From assembly GCF_024505085.1 (NCBI RefSeq), contig NZ_JANIBC010000001.1:62001-126000 (forward strand): a stretch of DNA of 64,000 nucleotides, read 5' to 3'. The notes under the pieces are model-generated. The model was not told the DNA's origin. It ran no database searches and was given only the letters and a program-made list of their open reading frames with translations. This DNA is from Parvularcula maris. GTDB taxonomy: Bacteria; Pseudomonadota; Alphaproteobacteria; Caulobacterales; Parvularculaceae. Positions 55,058-63,005 of the stretch are shown piece by piece. Every line of letters begins with the position of its first letter. The stretch's first letter is position 1. The position numbers and the translations under genes were made by a program.

Positions 55058-55855
55058 GTGCTGCGCAAGCTGATCGGCAGGCATATCGACGACTACTTCC
55101 GGCGGACTTATGAAGAGGTGGCGCCTCCCGATCGCACGGAAATCTTCGGAGAAGCCGCGGGGCAGTCGCTGCAAGTCCTGATCTACGAACCGCCTAGCGG
55201 ATCGAAGGAAGTGGCCCGGCTTTCGCTTCACCACGGCGGGGCGTGGCACCATGGAAACCCCTGGCAGCTTTCCGCGATCGCCAGGGACCTGTCTGCACGA
55301 GGGGTCGAGGTCTATCTGCCGGAGTACCGAACAGCGTCGAGGGACGGTACTTCCGTGCTGGACGCGGTAGGAGACGCCGAGCTGTTATACCGTTGGCTGA
55401 CGGCGCGGGCGGGAGAGACACCGCTCTTCCTAGGCGGCGCCAGCGCGGGAGCGGCGCTCGCTGTCCGAGCGCTCGGGCACGGCCCCCATGTTGCCGGGCT
55501 CGTACTGATCAACCCCGCGCTCAACCTGGGGGCAGCTCGGCTTCGCCTTGCCTATCACCTGCTCGAGCAGCCGCCTTCATTGTCCCTCGAAGCTTTCGCG
55601 TCGATCGACCCAGCAGAAAGCTGCCGGCAGGGCCTTCCCCCTATGCTCCTCATGCACGGCACCCGCGATGTTCTGGTGCCTTTCGGGCATATCGAAGACT
55701 TCGCCGATAAGGTTCGCTCTGCGGGTAAGAGCTGCGAGCTCGTCCGCTTTGCGGGCTACGGCCATGGTTTTGCCAACGAAGCCCTCTTCCCGCGGGCTCA
55801 CCGGAAGGTCGTCCAGACCATCGAACGGTTCGTCCACAAGCAGGTTTCACGCTGA
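55058..55855 (+). CDS. Alpha/beta hydrolase, HSL/BD-FAE-type carboxylesterase
   Basis: A soluble 265-residue esterase. Oxyanion motif HHGGAWHHGNPW, nucleophile in GGASAGAALAVRAL (GxSxG), Asp in HGTRDVLVPFGH and His in GYGHGFANE are all present. The GTG at 55058 is preferred because AGGTGG lies upstream. A GTG at 55037 would add 7 residues. It follows the hydrolase-META gene on the same strand and precedes the SRP RNA. The sequence resembles arylformamidase/BD-FAE relatives, but the substrate cannot be told. Confidence 0.88.
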   Translation: MLRKLIGRHIDDYFRRTYEEVAPPDRTEIFGEAAGQSLQVLIYEPPSGSKEVARLSLHHGGAWHHGNPWQLSAIARDLSARGVEVYLPEYRTASRDGTSVLDAVGDAELLYRWLTARAGETPLFLGGASAGAALAVRALGHGPHVAGLVLINPALNLGAARLRLAYHLLEQPPSLSLEAFASIDPAESCRQGLPPMLLMHGTRDVLVPFGHIEDFADKVRSAGKSCELVRFAGYGHGFANEALFPRAHRKVVQTIERFVHKQVSR

Positions 55856-55915
55856 AGCGGCCTGCCACGAAAGCCCTTGCACTCCACCCCCGCCCGCGCA
55901 ATATCCCCCTCAGGA

Positions 55916-56003
55916 GAGCCGCGCGGACGTAGTCCTCGCCAACCCGGTCAGGTCCGGAAGGAAGCAGCCGTAACGAGTTTCGCTGCGGGTCGTGTCGGCT
56001 TTC
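55916..56003 (+). ncRNA. ffs: Signal recognition particle RNA (4.5S/SRP small bacterial type)
   Basis: RNA scaffold of the signal recognition particle, which binds Ffh. The invariant domain IV appears as GGTCAGGTCCGGAAGGAAGC followed by AGCC (55946-55969), with the GGAA tetraloop and asymmetric loop. Closing stems pair CCTCG with CGAG and, outside, AGCCG (from 55917) with CGGCT (ending 56000). Exact ends are inferred from pairing. A T/C-rich stretch follows. In many alphaproteobacteria ffs directly precedes dnaX. Here 3.4 kb lies between. Confidence 0.93.
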
Positions 56004-56128
56004 CGCCTTCTTCGCTGGAAGACCCTGGCCGATGCGATGGTTGCGCAGGCTGCTGGGGCTTTTCAGGGAACAGCCGCTTCAAGAACAGCCACGAACACGC
56101 TCCCAGGTTTTCCGGAGAACCATCGGCC

Positions 56129-56413
56129 ATGCATGAACTGTGGATCAGCTCCGTCGGGGCTTTCCTGACCACGGCAGCCTTCCTACCCCAGGCGGTGCTC
56201 ACCATCAGGACGCGGGACACATCGGGCATCTCACTGGTGACCTACCTCATGCTGGTGATCGGCGTCAGCTTCTGGCTGGTCTACGGCCTGATGATCATGG
56301 CCTGGCCGATCATCATCGCCAACGCGGTCACTCTGGTGACAGGCGGCACCATCCTGACCCTCAAGATCCTCGGTATGCGCAAAGGGGACGCTCACTCACC
56401 GCCTGGTGAGTAG
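56129..56413 (+). CDS. SemiSWEET sugar transporter
   Basis: 94 residues forming one three-helix bundle (about 5-25, 37-60 and 64-84) that would dimerise. The PQ motif (Pro20-Gln21 in AFLPQAVLTIRTRDTSGISL) and the Trp/Tyr-rich second helix (GVSFWLVYGLM) are characteristic. Length matches bacterial semiSWEETs. It starts about 125 bases after the SRP RNA. It mediates diffusion of small sugars across the inner membrane by family knowledge. The actual sugar is unknown. Confidence 0.9.
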   Translation: MHELWISSVGAFLTTAAFLPQAVLTIRTRDTSGISLVTYLMLVIGVSFWLVYGLMIMAWPIIIANAVTLVTGGTILTLKILGMRKGDAHSPPGE

Positions 56414-56496
56414 AAAACCGCACTCCATGTAAAAAATACTTGCATCTCGTTCGGTATTGCCAACATTATAGGCGAGGTCGAACGGGAGAGTGACCC

Positions 56497-56895
56497 ATGG
56501 TGGCAAGGGAGAAGGTGGCGCTGGCGGTGCTTGTTGCGCTGCTTGTCAGCGGTGTGTGGTTCGCGCGTCTGGTCGCGAGCCGCGGTCTCGGGGCCGATCT
56601 GGCGCCGCAGATGCTGACCATGCTGCTGGTCTTCATCGTCGTCACCGCCGTCTGCGCCGCGTTGATCGCTCTTCTGGGGCCGAAGGCGCGGCAGGTGGAT
56701 GAGCGGGACGGCAGGGTCGCGCTCACCGCGCAGAGCCTTCGCGGCTTCCTCTACCTCGCCCTCAGCTTCGCGGTGCTCGGCATCGCCATCGGGCGCGGCG
56801 AGCACGCCCTCGCCAACGCGATGCTGCTGGCCGTTCTTTCCATCGAGGTCGTCAGCGGCCTCGTCATGCTCGCCCTATACCGCCGCAACGCCTGA
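56497..56895 (+). CDS. Four-helix membrane protein, first of a paralogous pair
   Basis: 132 residues with four hydrophobic segments (about 6-28, 38-62, 86-104 and 108-127). A cytoplasmic loop contains RQVDERDGRVALTAQ. The same VDERD-type loop and topology recur in the next gene (RTDERDREVDRKTD), so the two look like diverged duplicates. An XRE regulator follows, an arrangement seen for DUF2178-like membrane proteins. Function unknown. Confidence 0.75.
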   Translation: MVAREKVALAVLVALLVSGVWFARLVASRGLGADLAPQMLTMLLVFIVVTAVCAALIALLGPKARQVDERDGRVALTAQSLRGFLYLALSFAVLGIAIGRGEHALANAMLLAVLSIEVVSGLVMLALYRRNA

Positions 56896-56906
56896 AGGAG
56901 GCTTCC

Positions 56907-57308
56907 ATGTCGTTCAAAGAGAAGAGTATCTGGGTCATGCTGCTGGCCATGCTGATCACCGTGGCCACCTACGGCCTCGACCGCGTCGATAGCGGCCTCG
57001 CCCAGGGCAGCGTGACGGGGATCGCTGCCGCGGTGATCGGCTTCGTGGTGCTGGCCGCCATCGGTCACGGCGTGGTGGCGGCCACCTCGCGCGGCGATGG
57101 CGACCGTACAGACGAGCGCGACCGGGAGGTCGACCGCAAGACCGACATGATCGGCGACGGCGCCCTCTCGGCGGTGGTCATCGGCATCCTCGCCTACGGC
57201 ATGATCCAGGGCGACTGGCTCCTGGCTCACATCGCCTTTTTCGGCCTGTTCGGCGCCGCGATGCTGAAGATGGTGTCCATGGTGGTGCTCTACCGGATGG
57301 CCTCGTGA
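56907..57308 (+). CDS. Four-helix membrane protein, second of a paralogous pair
   Basis: 133 residues: helices at about 8-26, 36-58, 82-103 and 107-130. The conserved hydrophilic loop DRTDERDREVDRKTDMIGDG sits between the second and third. It begins 12 bases after its paralogue and its stop overlaps the start of the XRE gene (GTGA), so the three form an operon. Likely a DUF2178-like protein. The Asp/Glu/Arg-rich loop is the only feature that suggests a functional site. Confidence 0.75.
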   Translation: MSFKEKSIWVMLLAMLITVATYGLDRVDSGLAQGSVTGIAAAVIGFVVLAAIGHGVVAATSRGDGDRTDERDREVDRKTDMIGDGALSAVVIGILAYGMIQGDWLLAHIAFFGLFGAAMLKMVSMVVLYRMAS

Positions 57309-57535
57309 AGAAGCCTTCGCGCCTTCAGAACCGGGTGCGGGAGCTGCGCTTTTTCGCAGGCGAAATGACCCAAGGGGCGCTGGCCGAGAAGGTCGGCGTC
57401 ACCCGCCAGACCATCGCCGCCATCGAGAAGAACAAGTACGCGCCCTCCCTCGAGACGGCGTTCCTGATCGCCGAGGCCTTCGCCGTGCCGATCACCGACG
57501 TGTTCAGCTATCCGCCGGAGGGGGAGGGGGAGTAG
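57305..57535 (+). CDS. Small XRE-family regulator (YozG-like)
   Basis: 76 residues that are almost entirely an HTH_XRE domain: RVRELRFFAGEMTQGALAEKVGVTRQTIAAIEKNKYAPSLETAFLIAEAF, then VPITDVFSYPPE. This is the compact form that commonly accompanies small membrane-protein genes. The GTG start overlaps the upstream membrane-protein stop, and the next gene begins 1 base after its stop. Local autoregulation of the operon is the simplest expectation. Confidence 0.9.
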   Translation: MKKPSRLQNRVRELRFFAGEMTQGALAEKVGVTRQTIAAIEKNKYAPSLETAFLIAEAFAVPITDVFSYPPEGEGE

Positions 57536-57859
57536 ATGCTCCGATGGTTTCTCTTGGTGTTCGGATGGGCATCCTTCGTGGGCAGCGTCACCGACGGCAT
57601 CATTTTGGCTCAGCACCTGGTGCTGGTGGCGCTCGGTCAGGCGGAGCTGATGACTTCCGTCGGCGAGCATATCAGAACCCACCTGCCGTTCCTGAGCTGG
57701 ATGTTCCCCTTTGCCGACCTCGTCCTGCCGGAAGGCTGGGCACCGTGGATCTTCGGCCTGCCGGCAGTGGTCTACTTCCCCCCGCGCATCCTGTTCAGCG
57801 TGGTGACGGGCGGCTGGGCGCTACGGGCGGCGAGGCGGCTAGGTCAGCGGTCCGCTTGA
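57536..57859 (+). CDS. Hypothetical membrane protein at the end of the XRE operon
   Basis: 107 residues with hydrophobic segments at about 3-35 and 76-100 and an amphipathic middle (LPFLSWMFPFADLVLPEGWAPW). I do not recognise a family. It abuts the XRE gene and its last 16 bases overlap the convergent VPLPA-CTERM gene. Codon use matches the neighbourhood, supporting a real gene. Confidence 0.65.
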   Translation: MLRWFLLVFGWASFVGSVTDGIILAQHLVLVALGQAELMTSVGEHIRTHLPFLSWMFPFADLVLPEGWAPWIFGLPAVVYFPPRILFSVVTGGWALRAARRLGQRSA

Positions 57860-58695
57860 GCCCTGCGCCTGGAGAGCAGGAGGCCGAAGCCCCCGGCCCC
57901 GAACCACAGGGCTGCAGGAAGGGGCACTTCGGCGCTCACATCGCTGCCGGTGTAGTCGAAGCCGCCAGCCGAGAGGGCCGTGGCGCCGTCGGGCAGCATG
58001 AGCTGCCAGGTATAGTCGAACATCGCGGTGCCATTGCCGATTGCCGAAGCGCCGCGCGCTCCGCCCACCGCCGTACCGGCATAGAAGTACTGGAAGGTGA
58101 AGTCGGTCGAGCCAGGACCGAAATCGATCAGGATGGGATCGAGCTCCAGGTTGGTGTTGTTGCCGGTGCTGTTCTCCTGCACGGCAAAGCGCCTCTCCGG
58201 CGAGGGCTGGGTCGGGCCGCCGCCGACGATGAAGGTGAAGCTCACCGCGCCGCTGGAGTCCGCACTGGTGCCGGTCACCGAATGCGACCCCGTGAACACC
58301 AGCATGGCTTGGCCGGCGGCGGTGCTGGAGATCGTCACTTCATCCTGGAACAGGCCCTGCTGGAAGGAGGAGCTCGCTAGGTAGACGCGGTTGCTCTGCG
58401 GGGTGGCGTTGGCTTCCGCGCTGAGGCCGAAGGACAGGCCGGTAGCCCCGGTATCGATGAAGGTGGTGGCGACGAGATCCGCGCCATAGGCGTTGGGCGT
58501 GTTCGGCACCACATCGACGCGGCAGGAAACGCCCCCGGTCTGCTCGGTGAAGCCCGTGCTCTGACTGCGGGCGGGGACACTCGGAACACAGCTATTGTTG
58601 CGCGGCCCGACCGAGAAGGTGGCAGCCTCGGCAGCAAGCGGCATGGCGGTAGCAGCGGCCAGCGCGAGCGCTGGAACGACCCGTTTGAGCGGCAC
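57844..58695 (-). CDS. Exported VPLPA-CTERM protein (exosortase-type sorting substrate)
   Basis: 283 residues. It has an N-terminal signal peptide (ALALAAATAMPLAAEAATF). A Ser/Thr/Gly/Asn-rich beta body holds two Cys (NNSCVPS; GGVSCRVD). The C-terminal sorting signal is VPLPAALWFGAGGFGLLLSR at 257-276, followed by Arg residues. This is motif, hydrophobic helix, basic tail: the plan of PEP-CTERM/VPLPA-CTERM proteins cut by exosortases. It links to the PrsT-like and ExeA-like genes at 9.2-12.4 kb. No exosortase is in the window. The role of the body is unknown, possibly a surface or biofilm protein. Confidence 0.88.
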   Translation of the reverse strand: MPLKRVVPALALAAATAMPLAAEAATFSVGPRNNSCVPSVPARSQSTGFTEQTGGVSCRVDVVPNTPNAYGADLVATTFIDTGATGLSFGLSAEANATPQSNRVYLASSSFQQGLFQDEVTISSTAAGQAMLVFTGSHSVTGTSADSSGAVSFTFIVGGGPTQPSPERRFAVQENSTGNNTNLELDPILIDFGPGSTDFTFQYFYAGTAVGGARGASAIGNGTAMFDYTWQLMLPDGATALSAGGFDYTGSDVSAEVPLPAALWFGAGGFGLLLSRRRAQADR

Positions 58696-58784
58696 GGAAA
58701 ACCTCCCTCTCGATCCCTCGCGCTCAGCTTTAAGAATATCTTAACCTTAGAGCAAGCGGCCATATCAGCGGCGAGCAGCGGCCC

Positions 58785-59357
58785 TTACAGCTTGGCAGCT
58801 TCGATATAGGCGTTATCGTTTCGGTCTCGAACCTGGCTCGCCTCGTCCATTCCCTCAGCAGTGAGAATATCGCGGTAAGCGGGGAACCCCAGCGAACGGG
58901 ACACCCTCCCGGTCTGAAGGTCGTTCCATTGGCACGCCTGTTCAGGGGCCGAGAAGAGGAGCCTGCCTTGGGGCTTCAGGGCACCGGTCAGACGCTGGAG
59001 CACCAGCCGCTGCGTCTCCTCACCAAGTAAGAACACCAAGCCGACGGCCAGGATGCCGCCGTAACGCTTGCCGAAGAAGCTGCTGTCTTCCGCCGGTTCG
59101 CAGGCGATGGGGACATCTGGGAAGCGCGCCTCGAACGCGGCCGCCATGCGCGGGGAGGCGTCGATGGCGAAGACGTCGAGGCTCTCCTCCAGGAGCACCC
59201 TGGTCAAGGGCTCGCCGTGGCCGCAAGCGACATCGAGGACCGAGGCGCCCTTCGGCAGCGATCTGGCCCAGCGCCGGACGACATCCGCGCCTGCATCCGA
59301 GCGGAGGTGCATGAACTCCTCCGCCGCTTCGTCCCAGCCGTTCGACCTATCCTCCAA
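58785..59357 (-). CDS. Class I SAM-dependent methyltransferase
   Basis: A 190-residue Rossmann methyltransferase. Motif I is SVLDVACGHGEPLTRVLLE, the acidic loop is VFAIDASPRMAAAFEARFP, and later motifs lie around GGILAVGLVFLL and LKPQGRLLFSAP. It is similar to Tehb/UbiE-type small-molecule methyltransferases. It is monocistronic and divergent from dnaX. The substrate is unknown. All SAM-binding features are intact. Confidence 0.85.
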   Translation of the reverse strand: MEDRSNGWDEAAEEFMHLRSDAGADVVRRWARSLPKGASVLDVACGHGEPLTRVLLEESLDVFAIDASPRMAAAFEARFPDVPIACEPAEDSSFFGKRYGGILAVGLVFLLGEETQRLVLQRLTGALKPQGRLLFSAPEQACQWNDLQTGRVSRSLGFPAYRDILTAEGMDEASQVRDRNDNAYIEAAKL

Positions 59358-59421
59358 GCTCTTCTCCCCAGGGCTCAGCTTCGCTCTTTCAACGGGGGCG
59401 CGGCAGGGTTAAGGCCCTCCG

Positions 59422-61020
59422 GTGACCACAACGCCCCCCGACGACTACCAGGTTCTGGCCAGGAAATACCGGCCTTCCTCCTTCGATGACCTCCTCGGTC
59501 ACGAGGTCATGGTGCGCACCTTGCGCCACGCCTTCGAGGCGGACCGCATCGCCCATGCCTTCATCCTCACCGGGGTGCGCGGGGTGGGCAAGACCACCAC
59601 CGCGCGCATCATGGCGCGAGCGCTGAACTACGAGACGGACGAGGTGGATCGCCCCACCGTCGATATGAAGGAGGAGGGCAAGCACTGTAGAGCTATCGCG
59701 GAGGGCCGCCATCCTGACGTCATCGAAATGGACGCCGCCTCGCGCACCGGGGTCGATGACATCCGCGAGCTGATTGAGGGCGTGCGCTATGCCCCCACCG
59801 TCGCCCGCTACAAGGTCTATATCGTGGACGAGGTCCACATGCTGACCAAGAACGCCTTCAACGCTTTCCTTAAGACCCTCGAAGAGCCGCCGCCCCATGT
59901 GAAGTTCATCTTCGCCACCACCGAGATCAGGAAGGTGCCGATCACGGTGCTTTCCCGCTGCCAGCGCTTCGACCTCAAGCGCTTCGACGGTGAGACGCTG
60001 GCGGGGTATCTGGGCGAGATCGCCGATAAAGAAGGGGTGGCCGCCGAGGAAGGCGCGCTGCGTATCCTAGGCCGGGCGGCGCAAGGTTCGGTGCGGGACG
60101 GGCTGTCGCTCCTCGACCAGGCGATCCTGAGCCGCGAGGGCGAGACCATCGAGGCGGAGGCTGTGCGCCGCATGATCGGGCTGGCCGACCGCAGCGCCAC
60201 CTGGCCGCTGTTCACGCAGGTCCTGAAGGGTGAGACGGATGAGGCGCTGGCTTCGTTTCGTCACCAATATGATTACGGCGCCGACCCGGCGGAGGTGCTG
60301 CGCGACCTTCTGGAGGTCTGCCATCTTGCCACCCGCGTGAAGGCGGCTGGCAAGGACGCAGCCAGGAAGGGCGCTGGCGGGCCAAGCGATGCCGAGGCGG
60401 CGGTGGCTCTCGCCGAGCAGCTCTCGGTCCCTGCGCTGACCCGCGCCTGGTCGCTACTGATGAAGGCGCTGGAGGAGACGCGGAGCGCGCCTGACCCGGC
60501 GGCTGCAACCGAGATTGGGCTGATCCGCTTGGCTTATGCCTCGGCCCTGCCGACCCCGGCGGAGGTGCTGAGCCGCGCCTCTCTACCAGCCGGGGAGGAG
60601 AGGGAGGGCGCGGACCCTAGGAGGGCGGCGCCCGAGCCGCCTGTTCCGCAAGCACAAAAGGCTGCCGACCGGCCCCAGACCCTGGCCGAGATCGCGGCCC
60701 TGGCGAGCGCCAATAACGACCTCATCCTGCGCGAGGAGATCGAGCGCTTCGTCCGACTGATTTCGCTGAAGGGCACCAAGCTGACCGCGGCGCTGGCTGA
60801 AGGCGCCCAGGAGGGGCTTTTGGGCAAGCTGCAAGCGGCCCTGATCGGCTGGACCGGCGAGCCCTGGGACGTGGAGCGCGGCGACCCCGGCGCTGCCGAG
60901 CCGACCCTGAAGGAGGCCCGCGCCCGCGCCATCGAGGAGCACCCGCTGGTCAAGGAGGCGCTCAAGGTCTTCCCCGGCGCAACCATCGCGAAAGTCAGGC
61001 CGTTAGGCTCGAAAGAATAA
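59422..61020 (+). CDS. dnaX: DNA polymerase III subunits gamma/tau
   Basis: Clamp-loader ATPase. YQVLARKYRPSSFDDLLGHEVMVRTLRHA is the standard opening. Walker A is GVRGVGKTTTARIMARAL, DEVHMLTKNAFNAFLKTLEEPP is the Walker B region, and the sensor follows in VLSRCQRFDLKR. The zinc module reads DRPTVDMKEEGKHCRAIAEG, keeping one of four Cys. The C-terminal tau part is short (532 residues in total). The start is a GTG at 59422. It is followed by ybaB and recR, as in most bacteria. Confidence 0.96.
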   Translation: MTTTPPDDYQVLARKYRPSSFDDLLGHEVMVRTLRHAFEADRIAHAFILTGVRGVGKTTTARIMARALNYETDEVDRPTVDMKEEGKHCRAIAEGRHPDVIEMDAASRTGVDDIRELIEGVRYAPTVARYKVYIVDEVHMLTKNAFNAFLKTLEEPPPHVKFIFATTEIRKVPITVLSRCQRFDLKRFDGETLAGYLGEIADKEGVAAEEGALRILGRAAQGSVRDGLSLLDQAILSREGETIEAEAVRRMIGLADRSATWPLFTQVLKGETDEALASFRHQYDYGADPAEVLRDLLEVCHLATRVKAAGKDAARKGAGGPSDAEAAVALAEQLSVPALTRAWSLLMKALEETRSAPDPAAATEIGLIRLAYASALPTPAEVLSRASLPAGEEREGADPRRAAPEPPVPQAQKAADRPQTLAEIAALASANNDLILREEIERFVRLISLKGTKLTAALAEGAQEGLLGKLQAALIGWTGEPWDVERGDPGAAEPTLKEARARAIEEHPLVKEALKVFPGATIAKVRPLGSKE

Positions 61021-61086
61021 GTGGGCGTCTTGCGGACGCAAAACCGGCATCCACTTTTGCTGCAAGACGCCCGAGGAGTAGAAACG

Positions 61087-61413
61087 ATGATGAAGAACTT
61101 CGCCGACATGATGAAGCAGGCCCAGGGCCTGCAGAAGCAGATGCAGGAGGCCCAGGAGAGCCTCGCCGCGCTGGAGGCCGAAGGCATCGCGGGCGGCGGC
61201 CTCGTCCGGGTGCAGATGACCGGTAAGGGCTATATGCGGAAAGTGCAGATCGACCCGAAGATGTTCTCTGAGGACGACCGCGAGGTGCTCGAGGACCTCA
61301 TCACCGCCGCCGTCAACGACGCCAAGGCGAAGCTCGAAGAGGCGTCTGCGGAGAAGATGAAGGAGATGACCGCCGGGCTGCCCCTGCCGCCGGGCATGAA
61401 GCTGCCTTTTTAG
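61087..61413 (+). CDS. YbaB/EbfC nucleoid-associated protein
   Basis: A 108-residue DNA-binding protein: FADMMKQAQGLQKQMQEAQES coiled coil, GGGLVRVQMTGKGYMRKVQIDP core and a Met/Pro-rich end (LPLPPGMKLPF). GAGGAG precedes the ATG at 61087. The longer frame from 61021 adds unrelated residues. It lies between dnaX and recR, the classical arrangement, with a family A repeat between it and recR. Confidence 0.93.
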   Translation: MMKNFADMMKQAQGLQKQMQEAQESLAALEAEGIAGGGLVRVQMTGKGYMRKVQIDPKMFSEDDREVLEDLITAAVNDAKAKLEEASAEKMKEMTAGLPLPPGMKLPF

Positions 61414-61414
61414 T

Positions 61415-61545
61415 CGTCATCCCGGCCGTAGCCCGAAGGGCGAAGAGCCGGGACCCATGGACCAAACCTATGACCACCGTCCCTCTTCATCCGTACTCGA
61501 TGGGCCATGGGTCCCGGATAAGCCTGGCGGCTTTCCGGGATGACG
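61415..61545. repeat. Palindromic intergenic repeat, family A, copy 4
   Basis: CGTCATCCCGG begins 3 bases after the ybaB stop and CCGGGATGACG ends at 61545. Internal GAGCCGGGACCCATGGACC pairs with GGGCCATGGGTCCCGGATA. The terminal ATG (61540) is in frame with recR. Confidence 0.9.
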
Positions 61546-61554
61546 GTGTTGGGG

Positions 61555-62160
61555 ATGCCTAGAACCACCGCCGGTCCCGAGCTCGACCATCTCATCAGCC
61601 TCCTCTCGCGGCTCCCAGGCTACGGCCCGCGCTCGGCCACCCGCGCGGCGCTCCATATGCTGAGGAAGCGCGAGCAGGTGATGAAGCCCCTTGCCGCGGC
61701 CCTGGAACGAGTGGCCGAGACGGTGAAGCCCTGTACCGTCTGCGGCAACTGGGACGCCCAAGACCCCTGCTCGATCTGTTCGGATGAGGGGCGCGACCGC
61801 TCGGTGATCTGCGTGGTGCAGGACGTCTCGGATGTCTGGGCGCTGGAGCGGGCGCGGGCGCATAACGGGCTCTACCACGTGCTCGGCGGGCTGATCTCGC
61901 CGCTGGACGGGGTGGGGCCGGAGGACCTTAGGATGCGCGAGCTCTCGGCGCGCAGCTCCGAGCCGAACGTGCTCGAGATCATCATGGCACTGCCCGCCAC
62001 GGTCGATGGTCAAACCACGGCGCACTACGCCTCGGAGATGCTGGAGGGCCGCGGGGTGACCATCACCGGCATGGCCAGGGGCGTGCCGGTGGGCGGCGAG
62101 CTCGATGTGCTGGACGAAGGAACCTTGGCTGCTGCACTAAAAGCCAGGCGGCCGGTGTAA
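61555..62160 (+). CDS. recR: Recombination protein RecR
   Basis: Toroidal DNA-binding partner of RecF/RecO in gap repair. It has the HhH segment ([21 protein letters not shown]), a zinc finger with Cys in [16 protein letters not shown], and a Toprim domain ([35 protein letters not shown]). The start at 61555 (201 residues) directly follows GGGG and fits the family. The ATG at 61540, inside the family A repeat, would add 5 residues. Confidence 0.95.
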   Translation: MPRTTAGPELDHLISLLSRLPGYGPRSATRAALHMLRKREQVMKPLAAALERVAETVKPCTVCGNWDAQDPCSICSDEGRDRSVICVVQDVSDVWALERARAHNGLYHVLGGLISPLDGVGPEDLRMRELSARSSEPNVLEIIMALPATVDGQTTAHYASEMLEGRGVTITGMARGVPVGGELDVLDEGTLAAALKARRPV

Positions 62161-62161
62161 G

Positions 62162-62240
62162 CGTAGGGCGGAACGCAAAGCTTTCCGCCTGCAACGATAG
62201 CGCCCTTGAACGGCGGATGGCTTCGCAATCCGCCCTACGG
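62162..62240. repeat. Palindromic repeat, family C, copy 2
   Basis: CGTAGGGCGGAACGC ... GCAATCCGCCCTACGG, inverse orientation to 13585-13667. It occupies the recR to next-gene gap and ends 8 bases before the ATG of that gene. The GGAGG ribosome-binding site follows the repeat. A shorter relative, GTAGGGCGGGCGGCGAAGCC ... CTACGG, lies near 62604-62640. Confidence 0.8.
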
Positions 62241-62247
62241 AGGAAAC

Positions 62248-62607
62248 ATGAAAGCCTACTTTGCCCTCTTGTCCGCTTTTGCTTCCCTCGTCGCCACAGC
62301 CTTCGCTGGCGAGGTCGAGATCGTCGGTGTCGAGATCGACCACCTGCGTGAGCAAAGCTTCCGCGTCTCCGTCACCCTCCGCCATGATGACGAGGGTTGG
62401 GGTCACTACGCCGATAAGTGGGAAGTGTTGAACGCCGATGGCGAGAAGCTCGGCGAGCGGGTCCTCGCCCATCCCCATGTGGATGAGCAGCCCTTCACCC
62501 GGTCGACCACCATGACCATTCCTGAGGGTGTGGAGGAGGTGACCATCCGTGCACGGGACAGCGTGCATGGCTGGGCGGAAGAAACGGTGACAAAGGAAGT
62601 GCCGTAG
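62248..62607 (+). CDS. Conserved hypothetical periplasmic protein
   Basis: 119 residues with a signal peptide (MKAYFALLSAFASLVATAFA) and a single beta-rich domain: GEVEIVGVEIDHLREQSFRVSVTLRHDDEGWGHYADKW, then HPHVDEQPFTRS and DSVHGW near the end. The His/Trp-rich conserved pattern is one I recall from alphaproteobacterial proteins of unknown function. A good ribosome-binding site GGAGG precedes the ATG at 62248. No partner gene is obvious. The His pattern could bind metal, but that is speculation. Confidence 0.8.
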   Translation: MKAYFALLSAFASLVATAFAGEVEIVGVEIDHLREQSFRVSVTLRHDDEGWGHYADKWEVLNADGEKLGERVLAHPHVDEQPFTRSTTMTIPEGVEEVTIRARDSVHGWAEETVTKEVP

Positions 62608-62677
62608 GGCGGGCGGCGAAGCCGACCGCGCTGCTACGGTAAGAAACTGGCTCGCGGCCGGCTCCAACGCCCGCCTA

Positions 62678-63004
62678 CTAGGCCTTAGGGTCGAATGGAA
62701 CGAACCGAATGTCGTAGGCGTGGTTGGTTTCTGTGGGAGGGATGGAAGGGTCAGTTCGGTAGAAATCAATCTTACCGTCCAGAGCAAACCCTACTTCTGT
62801 GCTGACGCTTCGGAATAGGTCGAAGGCGGTGTCGTCGTCCTCTGCCCACATTCGCATCGACGTGACTGCCGGACCCAGTGGAGGTTCAAAGCCATGCTTC
62901 TGCTCCAGTACTGCACCTGCGGCCATCAACGTATAGTGCGTAAGCGGTGTTTTGAGCCGACCGTAGCGGAGTTTGAGTTTCCAGTCGGTCGGCTCATTAG
63001 TCAT
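62678..63004 (-). CDS. Hypothetical soluble protein beside ahcY
   Basis: 108 residues with no signal or membrane segment. The sequence has recognisable secondary structure (TPLTHYTLMAAGAVLEQKHGF; MRMWAEDDDTAFDLFRSVSTEVGF). I do not recognise a family. It lies 1 base after the ahcY stop on the same strand, so it is probably cotranscribed. Less biased codons than ahcY suggest later acquisition. Confidence 0.65.
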   Translation of the reverse strand: MTNEPTDWKLKLRYGRLKTPLTHYTLMAAGAVLEQKHGFEPPLGPAVTSMRMWAEDDDTAFDLFRSVSTEVGFALDGKIDFYRTDPSIPPTETNHAYDIRFVPFDPKA

Positions 63005-63005
63005 T

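Noticed and set aside
59640-59700. Loss of zinc Cys in DnaX as a novelty
   Set aside because: Only one of four Cys remains (KHCRAIAEG), but I recall similar sequences in other alphaproteobacterial DnaX proteins, so it is probably a lineage trait.
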